Shown in pieces: positions 1 to 6,788 of a stretch of DNA of 20,327 nt. Position 1 is the stretch's first letter; every line of letters starts with the position of its first letter. Source of the stretch: B1-G15 sp964346135 (GTDB lineage: Archaea > Thermoproteota > Bathyarchaeia > Bathyarchaeales > Bathyarchaeaceae). The stretch spans positions 1 to 20,327 of the forward strand of contig CAYFTS010000182.1 in NCBI GenBank assembly GCA_964346135.1. The letters are read 5' to 3'. The position numbers and the translations under genes are program-made. The notes beneath the pieces are model-generated. The model had not been told where the DNA came from. It was given only the letters and a program-made list of their open reading frames with translations, and made no database searches.

Positions 1-374
1 AGAATATAGCTTGCTGATTTTTCGCCATTAACAGTGAAAATCGCCATCTTCAGTTTCATTTTATGTAGAGTTTTAAGCGTCTCTAAAATGCCGGGCACCA
101 GGCTAGTTGCATGGGCAGCCTGCAACTCATGACGATTTGCCACCGAAAACACTTCCCCTTTCACTCTTGCAATGTCGATGTCTCTTCTACCGTTGTTCCT
201 AACGTAAATCTCCGCCTTTTCCAGCATACTGAAAATGCTCTCATTCATGGAGAAAATCGATGAGGGAAAGCCTTGTTTGTTGAGGATTTGTATAACTTCT
301 GCCCTCACTGACTTATAGTCCAGATTAAAATCTACAATAGTGCCGTCGAGGTCAAAGATCACCGCTTTGATCAT
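1..374 (-). CDS. HAD-superfamily hydrolase, phosphoglycolate-phosphatase-like (5' part, cut by window edge)
   Basis: Translating the minus strand from the ATG at 374-372 gives an open frame to the window edge, about 124 residues, beginning MIKAVIFDLDGTIVDF. FDLDGT is HAD motif I: the first Asp (residue 8) would be the nucleophile and the second the acid/base. Residues 15-95 form a helical cap of the HAD-IA type. IFTVNGEKS at about 113-121 fits motif II, with Thr as the phosphate-binding hydroxyl. Motifs III and IV lie beyond the edge. A GGAG sits about nine bases before the ATG. The family dephosphorylates small phosphorylated metabolites in the cytosol; the substrate cannot be told from this part. 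It follows the NitrOD5-like gene on the same strand after a 141-bp gap. Confidence 0.85.
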   Translation of the reverse strand, partial: MIKAVIFDLDGTIVDFNLDYKSVRAEVIQILNKQGFPSSIFSMNESIFSMLEKAEIYVRNNGRRDIDIARVKGEVFSVANRHELQAAHATSLVPGILETLKTLHKMKLKMAIFTVNGEKSASYI

Positions 375-411
375 TGCATCAAACTCCTTCTCGCCAATAT
401 TTATGTAAAGA

Positions 412-441
412 GGCTTTTCTGCTAAACTGCACAGAAAGGCT
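412..441. other. Hairpin between two minus-strand genes
   Basis: GGCTTTTCTG at 412-421 pairs with CAGAAAGGCT at 432-441, giving a 10-bp stem with two G-T wobbles and a 10-base loop. It lies downstream of the NitrOD5-like gene and upstream of the HAD gene, next to a TATA-like ATATTTATG (397-405). It could be a 3'-end structure for the first gene or an operator for the second. Confidence 0.35.
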
Positions 442-508
442 ATTTATGTCTTTAGAATATGCAATCTTTATGTTTCTTCAGAATCAGAAGTCGACTTCAA
501 AACTTCAC

Positions 509-515
509 AAAAAAA
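509..515 (-). terminator. Oligo-T terminator directly after the NitrOD5-like gene
   Basis: Seven consecutive T residues on the minus strand (plus-strand A7) follow the stop codon at 518-516 without a gap. Archaeal RNA polymerase terminates at such U-tracts. Confidence 0.5.
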
Positions 516-827
516 TTAATGCTTAAGAAAATTCCTTAGCTCAGTTATCCTATCCGTAAAATTACAATCATTGCTACTCTGCGGAAAATCAATCCCATAG
601 CTTGAATACAAATTTCTCAAAATCATTTTCTCAACAACCGAGCCACCCGCACTAAAAGTTTTAAGCGACTCAGCAAAAGCATCCAATTTTTCTGGAATCT
701 CCTCCGGCTCTACTGCTTGAGCTTTCAACCAACTATAAATGAGCAGCCCCGGCTCCCCAAAGGTCTCTCTCAACACGTTGTCTATGGTCATGATGAGTTT
801 CTTGTTGAAATCGTTTTTCCTCTTCAT
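516..827 (-). CDS. Small NitrOD5-like output-domain protein (copy 1)
   Basis: This helical protein of 103 aa has FGEPGLLIYSWL at 23-34 and EEIPEKLDAFAESL at 42-55. Its closest visible relative is the protein at 16792-17103: also exactly 103 aa, sharing FGE, EEIPEKL, VxEKM and the order of helices. The family looks like NitrOD5, an archaeal signal-output domain found alone or fused to receiver and sensor modules; that name is from memory of the family. A longer frame opens at 860, but I prefer 827: GGTGA lies seven bases before that ATG, a TATA-like element at about 869-890 would start transcription between 827 and 860, and the length then equals the paralog. It has no signalling partner beside it, unlike copy 2. 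Molecular function is unknown. Confidence 0.75.
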   Translation of the reverse strand: MKRKNDFNKKLIMTIDNVLRETFGEPGLLIYSWLKAQAVEPEEIPEKLDAFAESLKTFSAGGSVVEKMILRNLYSSYGIDFPQSSNDCNFTDRITELRNFLKH

Positions 828-865
828 AATTAATTCACCATTGCTGTGTTTTTGGTACATTTGTA

Positions 866-890
866 ACCAATATATATCTTATATCTTAAT
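866..890 (-). promoter_or_regulatory. TATA-type promoter of the NitrOD5-like gene
   Basis: Read on the minus strand this is AAGATATAAGATATATATTGG, about 50 bases before the preferred start codon at 827. The expected start site, about 25 bases downstream, falls near 850. The element includes two copies of TAAGAT on this strand. Confidence 0.4.
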
Positions 891-990
891 TTTTAATAAA
901 CATTTCTGTTAAACTGTTCTGCAAATCTACACTAATTTAAAATTCACGTAAGATATTTTGTAAGATTAGGATTGTGTGAGGTGATTTTGC

Positions 991-1203
991 ATGAGTTTTG
1001 AGGAGTATACAAATAATCCTATGTGGACGGTCCTCGTTGAAACGGTTCACGCCATGATTATGTATCCTCATCATAAGGCTTATACTCGAGACGTGGTTCT
1101 CCATGAGCAGCCTGACACTACGCCTTCAGATTTGGCTGCAAAACTGGGCATACCTTTAGGTGAAGCGGTTGTTATTCTCTATGAGTTGCGGAAACAAAAA
1201 TAA
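991..1203 (+). CDS. Small winged-helix-like protein, 70 aa
   Basis: The 70-aa protein has a helical N-terminus (MSFEEYTNNPMWTVLVETVH) and a C-terminal stretch, TTPSDLAAKLGIPLGEAVVI (43-62), that reads as a helix-turn-helix: a small helix, a turn at Gly53, then a recognition-type helix. This suggests a small DNA-binding or transcription-associated protein, but I cannot name the family. GAGGTGA lies six bases before the ATG, a strong ribosome-binding site. A TATA-like TTTAAAA (936-942) fits a start near 965. It diverges from the NitrOD5-like gene, with 163 bp between start codons. It has no clear wing or effector domain. Confidence 0.7.
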   Translation: MSFEEYTNNPMWTVLVETVHAMIMYPHHKAYTRDVVLHEQPDTTPSDLAAKLGIPLGEAVVILYELRKQK

Positions 1204-1352
1204 AGGAAGATTTGCGTGTGGTATCTGTTATTATCGTGGTTTCTAAAATTATTTATAGGGCAGTACATAGTACATGTGGGCTATTTTTGTGTTCATATGA
1301 TTAATTAAAAATAAAGATGGAGAAATTATAGGCTAGATTCTTAGTTGCAATA

Positions 1353-1372
1353 CTTAAAAAATATATAATTAA
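1353..1372 (+). promoter_or_regulatory. TATA-type promoter for the winged-helix regulator
   Basis: CTTAAAAAATATATAATTAA lies about 35-50 bases before the ATG at 1404. It is the only strong TATA-like element in the 200-bp gap and would give a short leader carrying AAAGGA. Confidence 0.45.
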
Positions 1373-1403
1373 ATCACAGTATAAGAAAAAGGATTAGCTG
1401 CTT

Positions 1404-1706
1404 ATGCGGAGATCAAAGCTGGAAATACACGTTGACATTCTTAAAGCTCTGGCCTATCACGGGCCGTTAAGACTAACTCACATCATGTATAAGGCTAACG
1501 TAAACTGTAGCGTTTTAAAAAAGCATTTAAGCTTTTTAATTCAGCACAACCTCGTTAAAGAAAAGAAAATCCGCAAGAAAAAAGGTACTTACGCTGTTTA
1601 CACAATTACAAAAAGGGGGCGAACAGTTCTCAAATACTTCAGAGAACTAAGGAGTACTCTTCCAATAACCGAGGAAGAACGTAAGATACCACCATTGCTA
1701 TATTAA
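1404..1706 (+). CDS. Archaeal winged helix-turn-helix regulator (HTH_45-like)
   Basis: This 100-aa protein is almost entirely one winged helix domain. Residues 6-18 (LEIHVDILKALAY) are the first helix, PLRLTHIMYKANVNCSVLKK (21-40) the helix-turn-helix, and LVKEKKIRKKKGTYAVYTIT (50-69) the two-stranded wing, followed by a C-terminal helix with RGRTVLKYFRELR. This order is typical of the HTH_45 family of small archaeal regulators, which bind DNA as dimers through the last helix. It is strongly basic, as expected for DNA binding. No ligand-binding domain or cysteines for metal are present, so the signal is unknown. It appears to be transcribed alone. Confidence 0.85.
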   Translation: MRRSKLEIHVDILKALAYHGPLRLTHIMYKANVNCSVLKKHLSFLIQHNLVKEKKIRKKKGTYAVYTITKRGRTVLKYFRELRSTLPITEEERKIPPLLY

Positions 1707-1827
1707 TGCGCGCCCATTGATACATAATTGCTCACACGTTTTTGTGCACTAAAATGCTGTTTTCAACTTGATTTTGCATCTATGGATTAAAGAAATAACA
1801 TTTTCGCTGGAAAGATATGAGACTAGC

Positions 1828-1877
1828 ATATACTTTGATGTTTTCAGCATATTAAATATGATAATATACTTTGATGT
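1828..1877. repeat. Perfect 14-bp direct repeat upstream of the hsp20 region
   Basis: ATATACTTTGATGT occurs at 1828-1841 and again at 1864-1877, a period of 36 bp. Each copy contains a TATA-like ATATACTT. The second is well placed to drive the small gene at 1924. They may be duplicated promoters or operator sites. Confidence 0.6.
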
Positions 1878-1923
1878 CTCTTTACGTGTAAGAGGTAAGT
1901 GATGCCGAAGAGGTTTGTGAAGA

Positions 1924-2115
1924 ATGAGAAGAAAGAGACTGTTGGCGCAGATTGAAAAGCTGCTCAACGAAATAACTTTAGACACAGGTCAGAGCACTGA
2001 ATTGAACATTAACTTTGAGGCAGCAAACGAAGACGCCAAAAAGATTCTAAGAAAAGCGCAGGCTAAAATAGCAGAACAGGAAACCAAAAAAAGAACTTCT
2101 GGAGATGCCCGATGA
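1924..2115 (+). CDS. Small charged helical protein, unrecognised
   Basis: The predicted 63-aa protein is rich in Lys, Arg and Glu. Two helices are likely: RRKRLLAQIEKLLNEITL at 2-19 and a longer one, FEAANEDAKKILRKAQAKIA (31-50), with coiled-coil character. I do not recognise a family. GAAGAGGT ends about nine bases before the ATG. A competing start at 1902 has a better-spaced GAGGTAA but opens a 17-codon frame (MPKRFVKNEKKETVGAD) that overlaps this one and stops at 1955; either it is a leader peptide or the gene has suffered a frameshift. The next gene is hsp20, 61 bp downstream. Moderate doubt remains about whether this is expressed. Confidence 0.5.
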   Translation: MRRKRLLAQIEKLLNEITLDTGQSTELNINFEAANEDAKKILRKAQAKIAEQETKKRTSGDAR

Positions 2116-2176
2116 TAACCCAAACCTAATATTTTATGAAACGTATGTGTAATCATATTGCCGAGGAAGAGGCTAA

Positions 2177-2707
2177 ATGAGTGACAGATGGCGGGAAAAG
2201 AGGCGTAAGGACAGATATCCTTGGTTCGATGTCTTCCGCGAGTTTGACAGGATAGAGAAGATGATGGACGAAATGATGCGTCAAGCTCACAGTCCCTTCG
2301 AAACATCCAAGAAAAGTAGGTCTTTCAGGCCTCACGTTTACGGTTTCTCCGTCACCCTAAGTCCAGATGGAAGGCCCCGGATAAGAAAGTTCAGCAACGT
2401 GCAAAGAAGCTTCTATAACCCCAAAATAAATGAGCAAAAGGAACCGCTAGTAGACGTGTTAACTGAGGAAGAAGAAGTTGTGGTTGTAGCTCAGCTCCCA
2501 GGCTTAGAAAAAGACAACATAAACCTTCACGCAACCACAGATCAACTCACCATCAATGTGGACATTCCACAAAGGAAATACCGCAAGAACCTGCCACTGC
2601 CAGAAAAAGTAGACCCCAAACCAGTTAAAGCCTCCTACAAAAACGGCGTCCTAGAAGTACGATTCAAAAAGAAGAAAAAAATAGAAAAATCCGCGCGCAA
2701 TGTATAA
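2177..2707 (+). CDS. hsp20: Hsp20/alpha-crystallin small heat shock protein
   Basis: At 176 aa this is an ATP-independent holdase that binds unfolding proteins and forms oligomers in the cytosol. The N-terminal region has a helical FDVFREFDRIEKMMDEMMRQ (17-36) as in many Hsp20 proteins, followed by VYGFSVTLSPDGRPRIRKF (54-72), a stretch typical of the archaeal subgroup. The alpha-crystallin domain runs from about 88 to 165: PLVDVLTEEEEVVVVAQLPG, then the terminal NGVLEVRF (156-163), equivalent to the conserved G-V-L strand. The usual C-terminal I-x-I/V anchoring motif is not visible; the tail is KKKKKIEKSARNV. GAGGAAGAGG precedes the ATG, and a TATA-like TAATATTTTATG (2128-2139) lies in the 61-bp gap, so it may have its own promoter. 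Confidence 0.93.
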   Translation: MSDRWREKRRKDRYPWFDVFREFDRIEKMMDEMMRQAHSPFETSKKSRSFRPHVYGFSVTLSPDGRPRIRKFSNVQRSFYNPKINEQKEPLVDVLTEEEEVVVVAQLPGLEKDNINLHATTDQLTINVDIPQRKYRKNLPLPEKVDPKPVKASYKNGVLEVRFKKKKKIEKSARNV

Positions 2708-2769
2708 CGCTTCATAATTTTTATCACCATTAGTTACGATTTTGATAGAAAGAGGAAAATATTATCCAT

Positions 2770-2778
2770 AAAACAAAA
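2770..2778 (-). terminator. Oligo-T tract after tupC
   Basis: TTTTGTTTT on the minus strand lies 15 bases past the tupC stop, in the gap between the convergent tupC and hsp20 genes. It is a plausible end of the tup transcript. Confidence 0.4.
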
Positions 2779-2793
2779 TCTGAGAGCTAATGA

Positions 2794-3855
2794 TTAGGTT
2801 GTGTGGACTGATGACGCTTTAAAGGTGAGAAAGACTTGCGAACGAACGTTGAGTTGCATCTCATTAAAAGATCGCTTGGTAATCTGAACAAAAAATTGTT
2901 TTCCTGCGTCAATCTTAAGCTTTACCACTGATTCCAAGTCTGAGATTTCTATTATTTTTCCCTTAAACAAGTTCCTTGCACTGGAGCTTATGGGTTTCTT
3001 CGATATGATTATGTCCTCTGGTCTAACAAAAACCGTGACGTTTCCAGATTTTTTTAATGCTGTTTCTATTTCTACTCCGTTGCCAACATCAATCAATGAA
3101 GTTCCTTCTTTAAGAATTCTTGATGTACCTGAAAACACGTTTTCTAGTCTCGCAAAACTTACCAAATGTTTCGAGGGAATTCTGAAGATTTCTTGAGCTG
3201 TTCCGATTTGTACAATTTTTCCTCCTAGAAGCAAAGCGGCTCTCTTTGTTATGGTTTCTGCCTGAAACAAGTTGTGAGTTGCCATGACTATGGTGGTGTT
3301 AAATCCTTGATTGACGCGTGAGATGGTTTCTTCAATAATGGAAACGTTTTTGGGATCCAGATTTGCTGTTGGTTCATCTAGAAGAAGAAGCTCCGCATCC
3401 AGTGCAAGGGCTCGGGCAAGCGAAACTCTTTGCTGTTCTCCTCCAGAAAGTTTCTTCGCCAAACGTTTCTCGTAACCATTCAGTTTCACTAAGTCTAAAA
3501 CGTTCTTAACTCTTTCATCTATCTCTTTTTTTGGAAACTTTCTTAGTTTAAGTCCATACGCTATGTTTCTGTAAACTGTAGTATTGAAGAGTGCTGTTTT
3601 CTGAAAAACCATTGTGCTTTTTTTTCTAGCTTGACTTCTGTTGTTGTTATTGATTCTTTCGCCACCGAAGAACACTTCTCCACTGGTCGGTTCGATGATG
3701 GAAGCCATTATTCTGAGCATAGTTGTCTTTCCAGATCCGTTTGGACCTAGAACCGTAAATATTTCTTTTTCTCTGACCTCTAAACTGACATCATCGAGGG
3801 CGGTTATTTCTTCGTAATGTTTGGTAACTTCTTTCAGTTTCATCAATTGTTTCAT
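2794..3855 (-). CDS. tupC: Tungstate ABC transporter, ATP-binding protein TupC
   Basis: The 353-aa protein has a complete ABC ATPase: Walker A GPNGSGKTT (37-45), Q-loop Gln85, signature LSGGEQQR (136-143), Walker B LLLLDE (156-161) followed by PTANLD, and switch His194. After the ATPase comes a C-terminal extension of about 110 residues. From about 291 it contains SSARNLFKGKIIEI, matching the start of a Mop/TOBE oxyanion-binding domain, as in ModC-type subunits. It powers tungstate import through TupB at the membrane and may sense intracellular oxyanion through the TOBE domain. The ATG overlaps the tupB stop in an ATGA arrangement, so the two are translationally coupled. Assignment to tungstate rather than molybdate rests on the TupA partner. 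A second Met at residue 5 is also possible. Confidence 0.92.
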   Translation of the reverse strand: MKQLMKLKEVTKHYEEITALDDVSLEVREKEIFTVLGPNGSGKTTMLRIMASIIEPTSGEVFFGGERINNNNRSQARKKSTMVFQKTALFNTTVYRNIAYGLKLRKFPKKEIDERVKNVLDLVKLNGYEKRLAKKLSGGEQQRVSLARALALDAELLLLDEPTANLDPKNVSIIEETISRVNQGFNTTIVMATHNLFQAETITKRAALLLGGKIVQIGTAQEIFRIPSKHLVSFARLENVFSGTSRILKEGTSLIDVGNGVEIETALKKSGNVTVFVRPEDIIISKKPISSSARNLFKGKIIEISDLESVVKLKIDAGKQFFVQITKRSFNEMQLNVRSQVFLTFKASSVHTT

Positions 3856-4514
3856 TTTATTCGTCTCTGAAGCAAATTTGTAAGTGTGTTGATGGAAAAA
3901 ACTATTGCTAACAGTATAACCATCAAGGTAATGCTATACGTTATTTCTCCTCTATTAACTTCCATCGCGATGACCGTTGTTAATACTTGCGTTTTTCCTC
4001 GAATGTTTGCGCCTACTGCAAGGGCAATGCCCAGTTCAGCTATAGCTCTGTTGAAACTCGCTATTACGGCTAATATGACTCCGCTCCTGGATTCTCTGAG
4101 AACAGCGAGAGAAGCTTCAATTTCTGAGGCTCCCAAAGTTTTTGCCAGGTCTTTTATCTCTGGGTCTACAGATTCCACGGCGCTGGCAGTCAGGCTAATT
4201 ATTATAGGAGTTATGAGAATCGCTTGACCAATTATTATGGCTTGAAGCGTTGGGAAGAGATGGAGAAAGCCTAGTGCTCCGGATCTTGAGAAGAGAAGGT
4301 AAAGGATTAGCCCTAGAGCTATAGTTGGCATTCCGATGAGTGCATTGAAGGTTCCTTTTATCAGTTGCTTTCCTGGAAAAGTTTTCATGCCGATGAGCAT
4401 GCCTAATGGGAGACTCCAAAGGACTGATAGCAACGTGGCTGTCCCAGATATGTATAATGATCTGACAGTTATCTGGAATATTGGATTCTGGATAAATTCC
4501 CACATTTTGAACAC
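3852..4514 (-). CDS. tupB: Tungstate ABC transporter, permease TupB
   Basis: The 220-aa protein is hydrophobic with about five membrane segments, near residues 16-42, 55-76, 86-110, 145-170 and 190-212. Between the third and fourth lies the EAA-type loop, LAKTLGASEIEASLAVLRES (123-142), which docks on the ATPase; its conserved Gly is 128. The protein forms the membrane channel for tungstate delivered by TupA. The first frame start is a GTG at 4514; an ATG at 4505 (MWEFIQNP) is an equally good start, and neither has a clear Shine-Dalgarno. It begins six bases after the tupA stop and overlaps tupC by four bases, so the three genes form one operon. Confidence 0.92.
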   Translation of the reverse strand: MFKMWEFIQNPIFQITVRSLYISGTATLLSVLWSLPLGMLIGMKTFPGKQLIKGTFNALIGMPTIALGLILYLLFSRSGALGFLHLFPTLQAIIIGQAILITPIIISLTASAVESVDPEIKDLAKTLGASEIEASLAVLRESRSGVILAVIASFNRAIAELGIALAVGANIRGKTQVLTTVIAMEVNRGEITYSITLMVILLAIVFSINTLTNLLQRRIK

Positions 4515-4520
4515 TTGTTG

Positions 4521-5501
4521 CTAAGTGTAAAGTTCGGGATGATTAGCCCAGTATTCTGGGGGACATTCGTATCCATCGAAGAAAGCGTAGTTTTTTATCC
4601 ATTGGAGTAAAGTTGGGTCTGCGTTTTGTTTCAGAAGATTTACTGCTGGGTAGAAAAGGCTCTGTCCGTAAATGTCTTTGCCAAAGTTAGTTATTATTTC
4701 CTGTCCTTCCGCAGATATGAGAAATTTTGTGAATGTAATGGCTCCATCGAAGTTGATATGAGGATGTCTCGTTTGATTACCTGCGATGGCGCTGTAGACG
4801 TTAAGCAATTCTTCTCCTTGGGTTACCAGAGTCTCAAGAGAAATAATTCCGTCTTTCCAGTATTTGAGGTAGGTACCCATATCTGCAAGAGTATACGCAT
4901 CAAGATTATCAGCGACTTGCAATGTTTTTCCCATTCCAGTGCCAGCTTCTATGTACCATTCTTCTTCTCGTATGAGGCTCCAATCGAAGTCAGCAGCGGT
5001 CCACAATCCCTTCTCTTTAGTATGAGTCCCAGAGTCGTCTCCCCTCGAAACCCATTTTGCGTCTTGTGTTCTTCCAGTTTCCACGATCTTCGACAAAGCT
5101 TGAGTAGGCGGCAAATCTTTAATGTTTGCGGGGTCTGCTTCTGGTCCCACTATGGCGAAGAAGTTGTAGGCTATGATTTTTCTGCAGGTTCCATATCCTT
5201 CTTCCAGAAATGTCAGTTCTTTTGATGGTGCGTGCACTAGGATCATGTCAGCGTCTCCTCTCTGTGCATGGGTTATTGCTAAGCCTGTTCCCACTGATAT
5301 GAAGTATAGGTCTATGGGATATTTTGCTTCAAATGCATCTTCAATGGTGTCAAGGAGACCTGTATCAAATAGACTGGTGGTGGTGGAAACTATTAGTTTT
5401 TCTTGAGTTGTTGAGAAGACTTCGAAGTAGTAGGAGGCTCCAGCAACTGAAACGATTATGGCTAAGATTAAGGTTGTTAGCCAGATCCAGTTTTTCATCA
5501 T
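4521..5501 (-). CDS. tupA: Tungstate-binding protein TupA
   Basis: The 326-aa extracytoplasmic solute-binding protein captures tungstate for TupBC. Residues 5-25 are a hydrophobic leader without a lipobox Cys, so it is secreted or held by an uncleaved helix. Ligand-pocket signatures of the TupA family are clear: TTTSLFDTGLLD (40-51), SRGDDSGTH (152-160) and AGTGMGKT (186-193). These differ from ModA and WtpA proteins and are the main reason for calling tungstate. Two adjacent ATG codons begin the frame (5501 and 5498); GGTGA ends only one base before the first, so the second is better spaced. The gene leads the operon and diverges from the ModE-like regulator over 76 bp. Tungstate uptake fits an archaeon with tungstopterin aldehyde:ferredoxin oxidoreductases, which are not in this window. 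Confidence 0.93.
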   Translation of the reverse strand: MMKNWIWLTTLILAIIVSVAGASYYFEVFSTTQEKLIVSTTTSLFDTGLLDTIEDAFEAKYPIDLYFISVGTGLAITHAQRGDADMILVHAPSKELTFLEEGYGTCRKIIAYNFFAIVGPEADPANIKDLPPTQALSKIVETGRTQDAKWVSRGDDSGTHTKEKGLWTAADFDWSLIREEEWYIEAGTGMGKTLQVADNLDAYTLADMGTYLKYWKDGIISLETLVTQGEELLNVYSAIAGNQTRHPHINFDGAITFTKFLISAEGQEIITNFGKDIYGQSLFYPAVNLLKQNADPTLLQWIKNYAFFDGYECPPEYWANHPELYT

Positions 5502-5507
5502 TTCACC

Positions 5508-5560
5508 ATCGTTATGTTTGATTGTACCTATCGGCGAAATATACTTATTTGCATAACGAT
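5508..5560. promoter_or_regulatory. Divergent tupA/modE-like promoter with inverted ModE-type half-sites
   Basis: ATCGTTATG (5508-5516) and CATAACGAT (5552-5560) are perfect inverted copies separated by 35 bp. They resemble the CGTTAT/ATAACG halves of bacterial ModE operators, but the spacing is much wider than one classical ModE site. Between them, AAATATACTTATTT (5537-5550) is TATA-like on both strands. Start sites expected about 25 bp to either side would fall close to the two arms, so a protein bound there could block both promoters. Confidence 0.55.
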
Positions 5561-5577
5561 ATAAATCTTACCCTAAA

Positions 5578-6141
5578 ATGCTCACCCACGAAAAACGCAA
5601 GCCCCTATGCAAGGTCTGGATAGAATATGAAGGTAATCCCATCCTAGGCAAGGGTGGAGCAAAAATTCTGCAAGCCATCAAGGAAGAAAAATCCATTTCC
5701 AAAGCAGCCAAAAAGAGCAGAATGTCATACAGATATGTGTGGAACTACTTGGCGAAGATGGAGAGAACATTGAAAGAACCAGTTGTTCAAACGTATAGAG
5801 GTGGGAAAGCAGGTGGAGGCGGAGCAAAACTAACTGAGCTTGGGGAAAGCTTGTTAAAAGAGTACAAGCGAGTTGAAGGCTACGTGGGTGAAATTTTAGG
5901 TGATGAAGAACGTTGGGAGGCGGTTGGATTGAAGATTAGTGCAAGAAATCGGTTGAAAGGCACCATAAAACATGTGGAAAAGGGAGCAGTCGCAGCGAAA
6001 GTCAAAATAGAAATTGAAACACCAGTTGTGGTAACAGCCCTCATATCCAAAGAGGCTGTTGAAGAGTTAGATATTAAGGCTGGAGACAAGGCGGAAGCCG
6101 TTGTCAAAGCAACCGAAGTTATGATTGCAAAAGAAAGGTAA
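5578..6141 (+). CDS. ModE-like oxyanion-responsive transcriptional regulator
   Basis: The 187-aa protein joins a LysR-type winged helix to a single Mop domain. KVWIEYEGNPILGKGGAKIL (12-31) and ISKAAKKSRMSYRYVWNYLA (40-59) form the ModE-type DNA-binding domain, followed by the GGKAGGGGAKLTELG segment (75-89) typical of ModE. From residue 119 SARNRLKGTIKHVEKG starts a Mop/TOBE domain that binds molybdate or tungstate. E. coli ModE has two Mop repeats; this protein has one, as in many archaeal and short bacterial homologs. It diverges from tupABC and very probably represses that operon, and itself, when tungstate is plentiful. The ATG has no Shine-Dalgarno, so the transcript may be leaderless or nearly so. 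Confidence 0.9.
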   Translation: MLTHEKRKPLCKVWIEYEGNPILGKGGAKILQAIKEEKSISKAAKKSRMSYRYVWNYLAKMERTLKEPVVQTYRGGKAGGGGAKLTELGESLLKEYKRVEGYVGEILGDEERWEAVGLKISARNRLKGTIKHVEKGAVAAKVKIEIETPVVVTALISKEAVEELDIKAGDKAEAVVKATEVMIAKER

Positions 6142-6203
6142 TGAAAAAGATTAGTCCTCAACCAAAGTATTATATCATGGAGACATCTCCCGCGATTCCT
6201 CTC

Positions 6204-6210
6204 TTTTTTT
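6204..6210 (+). terminator. T7 tract downstream of the ModE-like gene
   Basis: Seven T residues follow CTC about 60 bases after the regulator stop codon. It is a candidate U-tract terminator, somewhat distant from the stop. Confidence 0.3.
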
Positions 6211-6781
6211 GGATTTCACTGGTGTTTTCATAAAAAACTCTGTTTTCAACATATCTTTTCGCTATATGATCCAAATATGAGTTGTGAGGGAATTGGAACC
6301 CCTGACGGCGATGTACATGATAGTTTCGGAAAAAAATCGCTTTCAACATTCTGCTGCTATTAAGAGCCAAATATGAGGTAAAAACTCATATTTTTTGTTC
6401 GTTAGCTTAGAAAATTTGCTGATACTATCTCGAAAAATAACCTTTCAATTAAAAACATTTTTCCATTTCGATAATTTCAATGATGAAACACCATTGAATC
6501 TTATTAAATAGATATTTTATTAGGGTTTATATACAAAACCAATTTTTGTGCATAAAAGAAGGGGACCTTAAATATTATATTATATATCCCTATCTAGAGA
6601 GATATCTCTTTCATTTTCAACGTTCCCTTTAAAAGTCGTCAGCAAATCCACAAATAAAACACTTTGGTCCATAGGAGTAAGAGTACCCTCGCTAGAATCA
6701 ACATACCTAGAATGTTTACTTCAGTTTTTTAGCCCACCAGAAATGTTTAGTTTTAGGATCAAAATTTAATCCCACACACAC

Positions 6782-6788
6782 AAAAAAA
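6782..6788 (-). terminator. T7 tract downstream of the DUF2807-like gene
   Basis: On the minus strand GAAGAGC is followed by T7 and then a short GT repeat, about 20 bases beyond the stop at 6808. It is a candidate U-tract terminator. Confidence 0.5.

Noticed and set aside
2808..2815. C-box-like TGATGA near the tupC end, considered as a C/D guide RNA
   Set aside because: No D box at a suitable distance and no C'/D' pair; the bases encode the TupC C-terminus.
4626..5225. 199-codon plus-strand frame opposite tupA
   Set aside because: It is antisense to the clear TupA signatures; Cys/Phe/Ser-rich composition is that of a shadow frame.
6287..6303. tRNA T-arm-like hairpin on the minus strand (AGGGG-TTCCAAT-TCCCT)
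   Set aside because: The stem and loop sizes fit a T-arm, but loop position 57 is a pyrimidine, the closing pair is G-T, and I find no matching acceptor, D or anticodon arm. At best it is a worn fragment.
6170..6370. 66-codon open frame on the minus strand inside the long gap
   Set aside because: No ribosome-binding site, TTG first codon, no recognisable motif, and a T7 tract of the opposite strand lies within it. It is most likely a chance frame.
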